Counted from the first letter of the stretch, positions 43,142 to 56,752 are shown. The stretch is DNA of 64,000 nucleotides from Taudactylus pleione (GCA_031769625.1 JAUIMM010000001.1:2108001-2172000); one strand, 5' to 3'. Notes: generated from the letters alone by a model not told the origin. Translations and numbers: made by a program.

Positions 43142-43589
43142 GTATATTATATAACTGTTTTATTTACCTTTAACATAATACTGTAGAATCCGGCACCACC
43201 CTCACCCTTATCCCTCACTGGGCGCATCGCTAAACGGACGGGCCAACCAGGGGCATAATGAGGCTGGAGGGGACCACGTGCAGATGTCTGTGAGCCACAC
43301 CCCCCCTTGACAATACATGTCAGTATTCTGGCATTATACTTGGAAATGTGGTGCCAGCTACATTTATCTGGTGATCACGCCAGAAACTTGGTGCCGGCGC
43401 CACTTTGCATAATAACAGAGTAATGTTGCTGGGCAGCAGCGGGATGGACTGTACATAGGTAACTGAGATGGCTGCAAGGAGTGCGCTGTGTGTCCCCTGC
43501 ACCCATTATAGAGACGCCGCTGGTGCCGATACATGTACATAGCTTACACGGGGAAGTGACCGATCACTTCTGTGGTTGTTCACCTTGTA

Positions 43590-44184
43590 TTTCATACTAA
43601 TGTAATGCTATAAGCAACATGTGCCCAATACTAATGTAATGCTATAAGCATCATGTGCCCAATACTAATGTAATGCTATAAGCAACATGTACACAATACT
43701 AATGTAATGCTATAAGCAACATGTGCCCAATACTAATGTAATGTTATAATCAACATGTGCCCAATACTAATGTAATGCTATAAGCAACATGTGCCCAATA
43801 CTAATGTAATGCTATAAGCAACATGTGCCCAATACTAATGTAATGCTATAAGCAACATGTGCCCAATACTAATGTAATGCTATAAGCAACATGTGCCCAA
43901 TACTAATGTAATGCTAAAAGCAACATGTGCACAATACTAATGTAATGCTATAAGCAACGTGTGCCCAATACTAATGTAATGCTATAAGCAACGTGTGCCC
44001 AATACTAATGTAATGCTATAAGCAACATGTGCCCAATACTAATGTAATGCTATAAGCAACATGTGCCCAATACTAATGTAATGCTATAAGCAACATGTGC
44101 CCAATACTAATGTAATGCTATAAGCAACATGTGCCCAATACTAATGTAATGCTATAAGCAACATGTGCCCAATACTAATGTAAT
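43590..44184. repeat. 34-bp minisatellite in intron 7
   Basis: About 17 units of caatactaatgtaatgctataagcaacatgtgcc, with rare variants (caacgtg, atgttataatc). It is contiguous, with no spacers. Confidence 0.97.
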
Positions 44185-44388
44185 GAAATTCATCAGTTCA
44201 TTATTAAGCAAGTGGCCAAATGCAGTCGTCTGTAGATGCCGCTATGGTTCTATGGGGGGAGTCAGAGGTGGGCGCTGTACTGATTTGGTGACAAATGATG
44301 AGGGTTTCTGTTATGTGCATGCATCGGTGCCACATTGTGCATCTGCGGTGATGGCGTTGCCGCTCCGGTCGAGTTATGTTGCTACTCG

Positions 44389-45412
44389 CAGTAACACCAC
44401 AGTGTAGGTAACACTTGCAGTAACACCACAGTGTAGGTAACACTCGCAGTAACACCACAGCGTATGTAACACTCGCAATAACACAACAGTATAGGTAATA
44501 CTCGCAGTAACACCACAGTGTAGGTAACACTCGCAGTATCACCACAGTGTAGGTAACACTCGCAATAACACCATAGTGTAGATAACACTCGCAGTAACAC
44601 CACAGTGTAGGTAACACTCGCAGTAACACCATAGTGTCGGTAACACTCGCAGTAACACCACAGTGTAGGTAACACTCGCAGTAACACCACAGTGTATGTA
44701 ACACTCGCAGTAACACCACAGTGTAGGTAACACTTGCAGTAACACCACAGTGTAGGTAACACTTGCAGTAGCACCACAGTGTAGGTAACACTCGCAGTAA
44801 CACCATAGTGTAGATAACACTCGCAGTAACACCACAGTGTAGGTAACACTCGCAGTAACACCACAGTGTAGGTAACACTCGCAGTAACACCACAGTGTAG
44901 GTAACACTTGCAGTAGCACCACAGTGTAGGTAACACTCGCAGTAACACCACAGTGTAGGTAACACTCGCAGTAACACCACAGTGTATGTAACACTCGCAG
45001 TAACACCACAGTGTAGGTAACACTTGCAGTAACACCACAGTGTAGGTAACACTCGCAGTAGCACCACAGTGTAGGTAACACTCGCAGTAACACCACAGTG
45101 TAGATAACACTCGCAGTAACACCACAGTGTATGTAACACTCGCAGTAACACCACAGTGTAGGTAACACTTGCAGTAACACCACAGTGTAGGTAACACTCG
45201 CAGTAGCACCACAGTGTAGGTAACACTCGCAGTAACACCACAGTGTAGATAACACTCGCAGTAACACCACAGTGTAGGTAACACTCGCAGTAACACCACA
45301 GTGTAGGTAACACTCGCAGTAACACCACAGTGTAGGTAACACTCGCAGTAGCACCACAGTGTAGGTAACACTCGCAGTAACACCACAGTGTAGGTAACAC
45401 TCACAGTAGCAG
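44389..45412. repeat. 29-bp minisatellite in intron 7
   Basis: About 35 units of gtaacaccacagtgtaggtaacactcgca with scattered transitions. Because 29 is not divisible by three, each minus-strand register reads the same 29-residue period in turn. This produces three overlapping 340-400-codon frames that are not genes. Confidence 0.97.
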
Positions 45413-46578
45413 GGGAAGAAATATGGGAGACAATGGAGGTGCCTGCCGCCGGGCTCCAGCTCTGAAGGGGCACCTCCTCCTTTGTCAACAACATATTCAC
45501 CCCACTTAGGGCTATAACTATGTACCCGGAGAGTACCGTCACAGCCGCCCAATACATGGCACCCCTTCCCGGCACCTCAGAAGCCACCATACATTAGTGG
45601 AGAGCTCCATGTCAGACAATTAGCTGCTACCTTCATCTGTCTATAGCCTGTCTGCATGTGAATTGCTACATTACAGTGTCAGTGGCTGTGATGGGGGGCT
45701 ACCAAATTATAACTTGCCTCCGGGCATCTGGGATGAATTTCCGCCACTGCGCAGTAGGAAAATCACCGGGAAAATGGCTGCTGCGCCATTTTGCTGGTGA
45801 CCTGCGCATGTGCAGTAGACTCTGGCTCAGACTAGTGCCAAGAGTCTACTGCTGCGCTCAGGGCACTGCCGGCCACTGGGTGGAGAGGAGGAGGCACCGG
45901 ACGGAGACTGCACACAGGCCCCTCCTACTTAATATGCCCCTGTTCGCTGGCCTAGGCAGCTTAGTTGTGCTGTACATTCTGAGCAATAGTGTTTCTCAGA
46001 TGTACGATGGTCCAATGCGATGTTCCTGATTTTGATCCGATGCTGCATTTTAGGATGCGTACAGTGGATCTGAGAAGCCAGCAGTTGGCATCTCATTTAA
46101 GAAAATGGCACCTGCAGCATTTATATAACTTATGAGTTCTGCTCTGACCAATGACGCAACATCGATCATTCTTGCGTCCCCCTGAGAATCAGGCCTATGA
46201 CTGCGGTCATGTTCCAAATGTTCTAACAGACTCCAGTGACGCTTAGCGAGATGCTAAACTCAGCCATCTTGTCCAATTTGCCAAACACTGACCCTATAAT
46301 TCCTCACAGTAACTACAGAGGTGACCTCTCTATGGCAGCTGTTACACCCTGTGCCCCAGCTCACACACTCTCCTTTCATTGTAGAAAGTGTTACAGCTTC
46401 TTCCTACAGCTATAACTGATAGCCAGCCAGGTGTGCAATCATAGTGTCAGCCGCTCCAACATCTATGTAATACGGCTGGGAGAGTTTTGTCTTCTATCTC
46501 TTATATATAGGTCATGGCATTTGTCACGGTGCTGTACACCCAATGCCAGGCCCAGGTTCCCCGGCCAGATTTGTAGAT
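45413..46578. other. Distal intron 7 of gene B, unique left flank of copy B
   Basis: Ordinary intronic sequence including a lone family 1-like end (gagaatcaggcctatga at about 46,184). It continues without a visible junction into the duplicated segment, because position 1 of the window is simply the edge of the sampled copy A. Confidence 0.5.
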
Positions 46579-46815
46579 GTGATGCCTGGTACACATGGAG
46601 ACAGATTTACTTGTGGGGGATCAGGGACCTGGTACAGTGTCCAAATGTCATTTACTCTCTGCCATCTGTGCTGGTCAGTAGTGGTGCATGTAGGTGCCCA
46701 TTGCTGCCTGGTTATATTGTCACGTGTCTGGCAAGGTGTAGAAAGAACCATGTGAGACAGACAGAATACAGACCTCAGTGTACGTCAGTGACATTATATC
46801 ACATTAACCTTACAG

Positions 46816-46932
46816 AGATGCAGCGTGGGAGCGTGAGGACAACGCTTACAGAGAGCTACTGCAAGTGCACCAGAGGTGTGATGTGGAACCCTGCCTGTGT
46901 GACAGAGGAAGAACCCACAGTGAGAGTGGAGG
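46816..46932 (+). CDS. PHF7-like gene B, coding exon 8
   Basis: Acceptor cttacag, 117 bp, donor GAGG|GTAAAT. Translation (DAAWEREDNAYRELLQVHQR, then CDVEPCLCDRGRTHSESGG) opens the third zinc module. The join with exon 7 recreates Arg, confirming the 3.7-kb intron that holds both minisatellites. Confidence 0.92.
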
Positions 46933-47509
46933 GTAAATTGGATTCAATTAAACATTTCTACATTACTGAACCTAACACCAATCTTAGAGCCGTAACCAGA
47001 CATTTTACACCCCCCCCAAATAATCATCATTTGATGGCATTTGCTCTCTCTCTCCACCCCATGCTATATATATATATTTTGATTTGTGCCTTTTATCCTC
47101 CACCAATGCCCGGGTTGTAGGCAGAATGAAGGAAGTCGGGCGACGTATCATCCTTTGCGCTTAGTTAGCGCTCTGGTGCTGCTCAGATGGACATGGTTAC
47201 GGTGACATGCTGGGGCAGCGACACTGCCTTTCGTGACTTATCTCGCTATATGTCCGGTGCCCTGTAGTACAGTATATAACGCCTTTGTATTTCAGGAGTG
47301 TTTCTTTTTTAAATATTTATTAAACTCCCCTACATATTACACCGTGTTTACATCTTATAAGCTGCCACATTGTCTGATCATCCCTAATATACAATAAAAC
47401 CTTTAGTACCTGAGGTTCTCCATCTCTTCCAGAAACACGACGCTCTCTTACTCAGGGTTATAGCTCCAGCTTTAGGGAAGAGATTTATCCTATGTGTTTC
47501 CCCTTTCAG

Positions 47510-47646
47510 TGATTGGTGCATAATCCGCTGCCAGTGCTGCGGAGCATCCGGAACCCACCTCACCTGCTCTGCCCTGACATCGGTGGAGTGCACCTGGGCA
47601 TGTGCTGACTGTACATCTATCCTGGAGAGACCTGAGGATGAGGAAG
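47510..47646 (+). CDS. PHF7-like gene B, coding exon 9
   Basis: Acceptor cctttcag, 137 bp, donor GAAG|GTGAGT. It encodes DWCIIRCQCCGASGTHLTCS and a WTCAWACADC segment, the core Cys/His ligands of the C-terminal PHD-like module. It ends in an acidic PEDEE stretch leading into exon 10. Confidence 0.92.
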
Positions 47647-48150
47647 GTGAGTACTGTCCCCGGCTACTTACTGTAATATACATTATTATGTGTGGCTAGT
47701 ATGGTGTCTAAGAGCATAAATTATATTTCACTAAAGAGGTAGAATGAGAAATAATGGAAACTCTCATTAAGTAACAATTATTTTATATTATGGCAAGATA
47801 CATTTATTAAACCTTTCTATATATAGCATGTATTACTTGGGCTGTCAGTATGTGATGTAATATGTACCATTTACTGTATGACCATAAGGTGGGTAGAGAT
47901 GCAGAGGAGACAAATCTGAGGAAGGTGCCCCAGTTATTTAGAACCCTGCTAACCACAGTGATCACTTCCCACCATAACATTTGGATAAAGGAACATTTCT
48001 ACACGTGGCCGATGTCTTCTACTGTTACATGCAGTGGGGTGTGACTGACTTGTTTCCCCTGTGCTGCCCTACCAGTCATTTTCATTAGATAGTATTGTGC
48101 CTGGGGCAAGTGGAATGAAGCAATCTGTCCTCATCGTGTCAGACACCCAG

Positions 48151-48326
48151 GGGTATATTTACTAAAGTGAGAGTTTTTAGAAGTGGAGATGTTGCCCATA
48201 GCAACCAATCAGATTCTACTTAACATGTAACCAGCACCTTCTAGAAGATAATAACTAGAATCTGATTGGTTGCTATGGGCAACATCTCCACTTCTAAAAA
48301 CTCTCACTTTAGTAAATTTACCCCCC
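48151..48326. mobile_element. Short palindromic MITE in intron 9 (copy B)
   Basis: Counterpart of 1572-1748 with one or two substitutions (aacatgtaaccag against aacatgtaactag). Confidence 0.8.
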
Positions 48327-48793
48327 AATGTCTGAGCTGGAAGTATCTATACAACTCTGTAGCTGGGAGCTTAGATTGGTCACATGGAAGTTAGTAGGAT
48401 GTGGGAGAGTGACCGGCTCTCCCAGCTGTGCAGGGGACTCCCTAATATTGAGTTTCCAGGATGTTTCGGGTGACTTTGGAAAATATGTTAAATTGGTTCA
48501 TGATCAAGTTGCTCTAAAATGGATCTAATAAGCTTTAGCCTCCTACAGTCACACCACACACCGTGGGCACATATATGTGACTTTAAATGCACTCGCCTAC
48601 TGCATGTTATCATAATATAAAACATGTATGTCAGGGCTGGACCTGCATCATTTTTACTGACAACCTCCATAAGTTTTACTGAAATTCATATTTATGTGTG
48701 GCCCTTTTCTTGTTACAACAACCTTAGGCTACCGGGACATTGTAGGATGCATAAACGTATCAGTAACAGTGTTGTGTCTCTTTCTGATTGCAG

Positions 48794-49011
48794 AGTCACC
48801 GGCAGAGTCACCAATGCCATCTACAAGCAGCGCATGTGAACCACCTGCCATAACACCGGCAGAGTCACCAATGCCATCTACAAGCAGCGCATGTGAACCA
48901 CCTGCCATAACACCAGCAGATGAGACCTGTGCCCCCGTTAGAGGATACAAAATTGTAACAACAAGGAGATGCAGGAGATCTCCCTACCAGCTCCGGAACC
49001 CCCGGCAGTAA
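48794..49011 (+). CDS. PHF7-like gene B, coding exon 10 with stop
   Basis: Acceptor ctgattgcag. It continues exon 9 in phase through two copies of a 20-residue Ser/Pro/Thr repeat and the basic tail (TRRCRRSPYQLRNPRQ) to TAA at 49,009-49,011, closing the 379-codon frame. The alternative donor CA|GTAACA at 49,007/49,008 would remove the stop and join 50,269 in phase. A close polyadenylation signal is not evident after the stop, leaving both endings possible. Confidence 0.8.
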
Positions 49012-49849
49012 CATCAGCAGGGAGATAAGGTATAACACATCAACAATGTATAGGAGGACAGGGACAAGGTCTACACCAGATGGTCACGATGCAATAGGTC
49101 ACTAGGGACAAAAGGTCAACAGGTACAATATGTCAATAGTATAGAAGGTCGACAGGGTTTAAAAGGTCACCAGGTTCAAACAGTTGACACACATGGTCAA
49201 CATTTTTTTTTTTACTTTAACCCTTATGTGAGGTCACTAGGCGTTGGCCATACTATAGCACAGAGCCATCCTTCCAGTGGAAGTGTCATTGTCATGTAGA
49301 CTGACCTCCGCGCTCGCACACAGCATGCAGACGCAGATGGGGGGCCTGTGTTAGACGTAGCATTTGCAGCCAGCATGGGGTGGGTGTAAGTCCTGATACT
49401 AATGATGATGGCTATGGATGGAAATACAGTGGGTGGCCCTGTTTTCCACATGCAGACACACGGATGTTCAGCATAAACAGGCAGAGGCTTGCATTAGCAG
49501 AATGTATTAGGCAGACCGCCATGTCCGGATGGCAGAATCAGGACCTATGTGCCTGGCCAGCCTGGGCTTTGTAGTGTAACTCCCTCTTCAGTGTCCAGTG
49601 GTTCAAGTAGGTTCCATCAATCGCAACAGGTGTGTTTCCTTTTACTTCCCTGACAGAGAGGTGACGATCACCCAGCCCCAGGCGCTATAATCACACAGTT
49701 ATAGTATTAAAAAACAGTTTTATTAGACTGGAGCATTTCTAGTCCATATCACCAGGGGCTGGCTGGCAACTTTCAGCCTGGAGGGCAGATGCAAGCAAGT
49801 GTCCAGGCTTTTCTACCAGTGCATGCATCTGGAATAATGGTCTGTAAGT

Positions 49850-50016
49850 GTGGTTTGCCTAATATGGGTGTGGTTTGCCTAATGTGGGTGCAGTTTGCCT
49901 AATGTGGGTGCGGTTTGCCTAATGTGGGTGTGGTTTGCCTAATGTGGGAGCGGTTTGCCTAATGTGGGTGCGGTTTGCCTAATGTGGGTGCAGTTTGCCT
50001 AATGTAGGTGTGGTTT
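49850..50016. repeat. 20-bp minisatellite (copy B)
   Basis: Same unit and copy number as 3271-3437. Confidence 0.9.
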
Positions 50017-50268
50017 AAAAAGTTATTGAAATCAGTGAAAAATTGTTATGACAACGGACTATAAATAAATACATCATATACCAGCCTCATTTTACTAAGC
50101 TGAACTATTCTAGTGACCGACACACAATACAGGGAGCACTCTAGTGACCGATACACAATACAAGGACCACTCTAGTGATCGATAAACAATGCAGGAACTA
50201 TTCTAATACAAAGCAGGGACCATTCTACTGCATATGTAAAAAATACTAATCTCTTTTTCCTCCACTAG

Positions 50269-50335
50269 GGGGCACAGGGATGAGACACACATCAGGAGCC
50301 GCAAGCCGCAGCCGGTGCTCATCGGGGGAAGCAAG
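50269..50335 (+). CDS. PHF7-like gene B, possible coding exon 11
   Basis: Identical to 3690-3756: pyrimidine-rich acceptor, 67 bp, AAG|GTAAGC donor. It is open only in the phase supplied by the optional donor in exon 10 (HRDETHIRSRKPQPVLIGG). The 3.8-kb element inserted 188 bp downstream lies in the following intron. Confidence 0.5.
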
Positions 50336-50510
50336 GTAAGCAGGTATGCTGGGAGTTGTGGGTTAGCAGCTTTCACCACCAGAACAGGAGACCTCTGGCA
50401 CCTCTATGGGTGCTGGCAGTGGGGGCTCCCAGTCTAACCACACTCACCACTAGACCACCATGGATTTTTAAATGGAGCAGGGGCTGCTTCATAGCAGTGG
50501 CGGCCATGTC

Positions 50511-53500
50511 CCCTGAGAGTTATATTTAGAAAAGGGATAAGGAGTTGTTGGTGGTGGGTGCACAAATAGAAATAAATATTAAATAAAATATAACTTTTAT
50601 TGGTTAATACATAAAATAGATGTACCCTATTGGAAAGGGAATAAACAGTGAAATATAAGGATTAAAATTGATATCAAACAAAACACACATATACATAAAA
50701 AGGGAGGCAGATCCACTGATGTATTGTTGCACGGGGTGTAACTACACCCAAATGACTATAAATGTTAATAAATCATTTAATCATATATATATGTCAAGAT
50801 TACAAATTGTTCCTATCTATTATAGATGCTATGTATACCAGCGGCATGAGTAAATATTGCATCCAATATAATAGTATTGACACACCAACTTTATTAAAGG
50901 CAGAAATTCATATATAATTCCCCTGTTAGTTGTAAATAGGGACTCTTTATAATGGTGGTTTGTCAGCCTTAACACCGGGTTATCACTGTGTTCTTATACT
51001 GATCTATTATCAAATGGGTAGTAGCAATCTCATTGTAACACACTCATGTAATACACTGAGGTTCATTGTGTGGGGGAATATATAGGAGCAGAATATTAAT
51101 TTATAACCACAATTCCCCAAATGATTATCTTTAATATTTATAGCATATCCTTGTTGGATTAGTGTGACAGCACGTTTATCATGCTACTAACTTAATTGTT
51201 GTAGTGGGCCAGTTGTTACCAGTTCACAACAGTAGCAGCAGATTGCTACTATCAGTTATACTATATGCAAGTGAAAAGTGATTAAGGTTTTATAAGTATC
51301 ACGCTGTGTGTCATAAATCTGCTTAGGGTACACAACAGCTCCCAACATAGCAGTCTCAATTTATTAATAATTCTATTACTTATGCTGGGCATACACGGCA
51401 AGATAAAATGTCTGTAAGACCGACAGACATTTTATCTGGCCGGCTGCCAGCCGCAGATATCCGCGGCATACACTGTGAGAGAAATCACAGTGTATAGCCC
51501 GACATCCGCGCTCCGCCCCTGGGGGAGGACACATTTCCCTGTTCCTTCCGTAGTAAGGAACACAGGAAATGTCCATCTGTTGGCTGCGCTGGGCATACAC
51601 TGCCCGATGTGGCCGACAGTTACCGGGTAAATATCGCATCGGACGGGCATGCTGGACAATCCAGCATGCCCGACCGAGCAATATTTAACCTTCAGTCACC
51701 ACCCCCCACGCTACAATTATCGCAGCAATCCGCCGATATCGGGCAGAACGTCCCGATAATTGCAGCGTGTATGGCCAGCATTAGAGACCGAATGACATAC
51801 TAATCTGCAACAATCTATTTTATGCATTTAGTATCAATTTGTTAGAGTCTGACACAGTGCATACTGTCATTATCTTCAGTGTTACACTGTGTGAGGTCCA
51901 AATGTTCAGGGCACACAACACATTGTGGTATATTGATGTCAGCTTTTTAGCTTTAATAACACAGCTGACCATATATTGCTCTATAACAATGTGTCCTATT
52001 CTGCAGTATCAGCCTGATGGTAATTATCGGCTATGCAGAATATTATCCTGAGGTAGTTGGACCTAATACATGCTGCTACATAGCATCTTTCAGTCAAAAA
52101 GGTGTAGACATATTATCCCTTTCAACAAACAACAAACAACATGGAGCTGCCAGTGACGCCGACGCGCGCGTTTCACTATAAGCAGCTTTTTCAAAGCTGA
52201 ACCCGATTGTTCAGCTCGACCAGCTATTTATTCTAGTTTGAAACTCCAATCATGTTGGTATCCCATGTCACATGGTATCCCCATCCAATAGGGGATAGCC
52301 CTCATCAGTAGTCACATGTATTATCACATGATTCATGCAGTGAGTCATAGAAACTACTGCCGATCATGTGATCGGAATTACGGCCAATAGGAAAGGGGGT
52401 GTGTTCATTCATCTGTGTTGTAAACACATTACTAAAATGAGCCGTCCGTCTAGTAACTGGGAGGTAAACAGTGATGTTCGATTTAAAACTTATTAGTGTC
52501 AATAGAAAAACGAGTCATAGACATATTACTGCCAATCATATAAACATATTGCTGAAACGAGCAGTCCATAAGGTAACTGGTAAGTGGACATTGATAATCA
52601 ATTAAAACCTCTAAATATCAATAAAGAGGTGAGTCATAAACATTGCTGCCGATCGTATGATCGAAATACCAGCCAATAGGAAAGGGGGTATGTTCATTCA
52701 TCTGTTTTATAAATAGATTGCTAAAACGAGTCATTCGTTTAATAATTAGTAAGTGGGCAATAATTTTCAGTTTAAAACCCATAAATATCATTAGGGATCT
52801 ATATATTTATGATTGAAAAAGCACAAAATATAAACATAACATTAAAAATAGGAGAATTTATTTATTGGTGTGTTGCAAGTGATCAATGTGATACTTATAT
52901 GATTCCCTTGATAAATATAAACAAGAAGAAGGGATAAATAAGTGGGATGTAAATAAAATTATCATATTATGGATGTGTTGATAAAAGTGCAAGCTTGAGT
53001 GAGGTAGTCATTAGTGAGGAAAAATAGTGACAAAATGATAAAAAATAATTGTGAAAAGAAAAAAAGGAGGGGAAATGTAAAAAAAATAAATAAATTATAT
53101 GTGATACAGAGACTGCTTTATTTCTTGAATCAATTACTCAATTGTATAGTAGTATACAATTAAATTCTATCCATATAGACTCAATGGTGCTTGTTAAATG
53201 CATCATAATAAATCATTGCTGTACAATCAATGTTTACATACTATCTCATTGAATTGTGTTCATACCATATGATATTATGGGTGATAGTTCATAATGAGCC
53301 ACTTCTAATGTTAGCAATGTCCCCAATCTCCTATATTATAGGGATGGTATCCATAATCTTTAAGAATTGAAGGGAGTCATTCACATAATATTATAGGTGG
53401 TAAAGCAGGAATAACCACTTCCTTCTTAATGGTAATGATGTCCCTAATTCACCATGTTGGAAAGATAATATATAAATGGTTTTAAAAAATGAAAGAAATG

Positions 53501-54319
53501 GGGCATAGCTGTTTGCTTCATTTAGCCCTCCCGGGTACAAGCTGTTCATTAGGAAGATCATTTTAGTTTCCCATTTCAACAACTCACGATCCAAGTCTCC
53601 TCCTCTATTAATATTCTGCTCCTATATATTCCCCCACACAATGAACCTCAGTGTATTACATGAGTGTGTTACAATGAGATTGATACTACCCATTTGATAA
53701 TAGATCAGTATAAGAACACAGTGATAACCCGGTGTTAAGGCTGATAAACCACCATTATAAAGAATTCCCTACTTACAACTAACAGGGGATTTATATATGA
53801 ATTTCCCCCTCTAATAAATTTGGTGTGTCAATACTATTATATTGGATGCAATATTTACTCATGCCGCTGGTATACATAGCATCTATAATAGATAGGAACA
53901 ATTTGTAATCTTGACATATATATATATGATTAATTGATTTATTAACCTTTATAGTCATTTAGGTGTAGTTACACCCCACGCAAAAATACATCAGTGGATC
54001 TGCCTCCATTTTTATGTATATGTGTGTTTTGTTTGATATCAATTTTAATCCTTATATTTCACTGTTTATTCCCTTTCTAAAAGGATAGATCTATTTTGGT
54101 ATATTTTATTTAATATTTAATTCTATTTATGTGCCCACCACCAACAACTCCTTATCCCTTTTCTAAATATATGCTCTTACTTAGTTGATTAGGGCTGCAC
54201 CCCCATCATTTTATGAACTATTGAGTTAAGATTATATAGGGGTTCATAACCAATATGAGTAGTGTGCAGATACCTTCCCCTCTTCCTTTTCCCCTTTTTT
54301 TTTCATCCCTGAGAGTTAT
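50511..54319. mobile_element. 3.8-kb element with long inverted arms (copy B)
   Basis: The same 13-mer target duplication is at 50,511-50,523 and 54,307-54,319. The insert is 3,783 bp. The arms and the interior match 3945-7724 apart from scattered substitutions. Confidence 0.85.
51381..51780. mobile_element. Hairpin-chain MITE, family 2 (copy B)
   Basis: Counterpart of 4801-5200. One stem (near 51,470-51,500) has lost two bases relative to copy A (gagagaaatcacag), and a few arm bases differ, so the palindromes are slightly less perfect. Confidence 0.7.
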
Positions 54320-55163
54320 GCCAGATGGGGGAGGCTGGAGATTCCCTTTTTACTCCTCCCCCACCCCTAGGGGTGTGCTTTCCCTATGCAGCCATTAAGC
54401 CCCAAGCAGATCCTCCCTTCTCTCCTCCCCTCCTAGACCCTGAGCAGCTATTTTATAACATTGCCTGCCCCAGCATTGGAGAGAGAACCTGGGCTCCTGT
54501 CTCCTCTGATAGGCTGCTCCCACTTATCTCATTGCTCCTTCCTGCTGGTTAGGCTGGATTGTTGAGCTTATTTAGCCCACATTTTTCTGCATTGAGAGGT
54601 CGGTGTGCCTGTGAGTAAGTGTACGTTACTTGTTTGTCTGTACCTGCTGTTACTGGTCACTGAGAAACACCCCTTGCAGGGGCAGCTTGTGTATGTGTGT
54701 ATATATATATACATGGGTCTCGAGAGGCCATCTTCTCCAGCAGCCTACACTATGCTCCTGCAGATAAGAATGGTCATAGTCTACTTTACTCTACAAGGCC
54801 TAACTTACCTAAATGATACAATGGCTAAGTGACATCAGGAGGTATACTATCAGGCATACCAGCTATGTGTGTTATACATACACTGCATAGCTGACTTTCA
54901 CACAATATTTTTGTGGACGGTTACCCTACCAGATATCTCTGGATAAGGTACTTATTTCCAGGTATCCCTGAGGGAGGTCCATACACTTATCCAGGGTATG
55001 TCTCGGGTACTCCATTTTATGCAGATTGGACTCCTCCCCTTCTAAAGACACTAGTATTGGTGACTGGTCCCCTTTGCAGCACAAGAGCGTTCCCTCCCTT
55101 AAGGGGACAGCTTTGGGATGTCCCACAGTCTCCAATGTCCCCCATGGCATGAAAGAGAAAATA

Positions 55164-55540
55164 GGATTTTTGTTCTTACCTATAAAATCCTTTTCTCTGA
55201 GTCCATGTGGGACATGGGGTCGCACGACCTTACTCCACTGGCTGGTTAGGGGTTGGTTCTGGCACCTATTCGGTCAAACGGTTCTACCCCTGCTTGTAAC
55301 TGGTTCTGTGTGCCTGGTTCTTTCCTCCTCTCCTCCTACTCTCCCTGTCCTTGGCCTTTTGTTAGTATTAACTGGATGCATGAGGCAGGGGGTGGGGTAT
55401 AGGGGAGGAGGAGCCTGTGCTGCTGCTTTAAACTTAACTCTTTGGTGCCCAGGCTCCTCCAGCTCCACCTATACCCAGGGGCTCTAGTGTCCCCCATATG
55501 GATTCAGAGAAAAGGATTTTACAGGTAAGAACAAAAATCC
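55164..55540. mobile_element. MITE with splice-site-like ends (copy B)
   Basis: Counterpart of 8583-8959, with the same GGTAAGAA-bearing termini. Confidence 0.8.
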
Positions 55541-56032
55541 AGTTTTAGTACCCACTATGATTTTATGTTGTGATCTAGTACTGGAGATCTTATGGATTCC
55601 ATTTGCAAGATTGATGGGTGGCTGCTATATAGAACCAGTAAGAGATCGGGGCGAGGTGAGCAGTGGGCAGTATGAGGTGACCCGTGTCCCTGTACTAATA
55701 GACTAATAATAGCTAATCGCTAGAATTGTTAGGAGCATAGCTAGTGCCACTAAAAGATACTGATTTTACACTTATTCTAGTGGCCTTAAAGATTCTGCTC
55801 TCAGGGTCATATCACGTGGAACGTTTATCACCATCCTTCTTCCTGGTTATTGTAGAACCCTCCCACACTACAGAGCCCAATGGACGGACAGTGTTGTCAT
55901 TCCAGATGTTATCTGTCATCCTAAATAGGACACAAAATGTAACTCCAACATCATTTCTATGTAACATCACCTCTGCGAGTGACCTGTTTTACTACAGCTC
56001 CGTTCTCCTGCTTATGGGTATTTGTGTTACAG

Positions 56033-56060
56033 AACATTTGCTGTTGGCTCCATGATATCA
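56033..56060 (+). CDS. Speculative 28-bp microexon (gene B)
   Basis: Identical to 9452-9479, including both splice sites. Phase compatibility with 50,269 and 56,753 is the only positive evidence. Confidence 0.15.
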
Positions 56061-56752
56061 GTAAGATCTGTAGATACTTGCGAGCGGGTCTGAATCTGGC
56101 CCATTGTGCGGATATTAGGTGTGTAATGGATGCCATGTACAGCTCAGTGCAAGTTCACTTTATGTAAAAGGGCTTCTCTGTGTACATTTATTTTCCCAAC
56201 CCAACCCACTTTCCAAAATAGCTATAATCGCCTAATAACCATAGTAATCACCTAATAACCATAGTAAGCACCTAATAACCAAAGCCCACAGCTGACCATT
56301 ACCGGCTCTGCAGTACTATATGTCTGTCTCCACTGTGTATACATGTCAGAGACACTTTAAGGCTTGTTTACAATATGTGAGGTTCCTTTGCATTATCTAT
56401 ATGGCACAGTCATGGCGCTCTGACCACTTACACCATGACATAACACTGTTAGGTGGGCGCTGTCCCCAGACCTCAGCCTTGTCAGATCATGTCTACGCAT
56501 CACAGGCTGGGATTCAGCAAATCCGTTCTGCCGGCTGCCGGCTGTGGTGTGACATGGTCCTTGTGGTTATACTGGTGCATCATGCGGTACATGGGCAGTT
56601 ACATGCTGGGTGCAGAAACCATTCTATAAAGATAAAACAGTGGAATTCTCAGAAGCCTGGCTACACATATACAGTAATAAGTGTCTCTATTGGGTGGAAG
56701 TGTTTAATGATGAACAGTGAGAAATCTGACTACTGTTATGTGTTGTCTGCAG

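Larger units (their letters stand above)
35646..50335 (+). other. PHF7-like gene B, whole gene span
   Basis: Ten coding exons (35,646 to 49,011) join in phase to give 1,140 bp: 379 codons plus TAA. Human PHF7 is about the same length (381 aa), whereas G2E3 is far longer with a HECT domain not seen here. The order is: basic N terminus; extended PHD (residues about 27-140); RING (155-203); C-terminal PHD-like module (244-300); Ser/Pro/Thr repeats (308-345); basic tail. PHF7 proteins are known nuclear E3 ligases acting on histones in the male germ line. A longer 3' form using 50,269-50,335 is possible. Confidence 0.85.

Noticed and set aside
43590..44184. Possible CRISPR-like array of regular repeats
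   Set aside because: Units are contiguous without unique spacers, and the setting is a vertebrate intron.
44204..45590. Three overlapping minus-strand frames of 340-400 codons (LPTLWCYCECYLHCG period)
   Set aside because: The 29-bp minisatellite shifts register every unit, giving the same 29-residue period in all three frames; no start context or domain.
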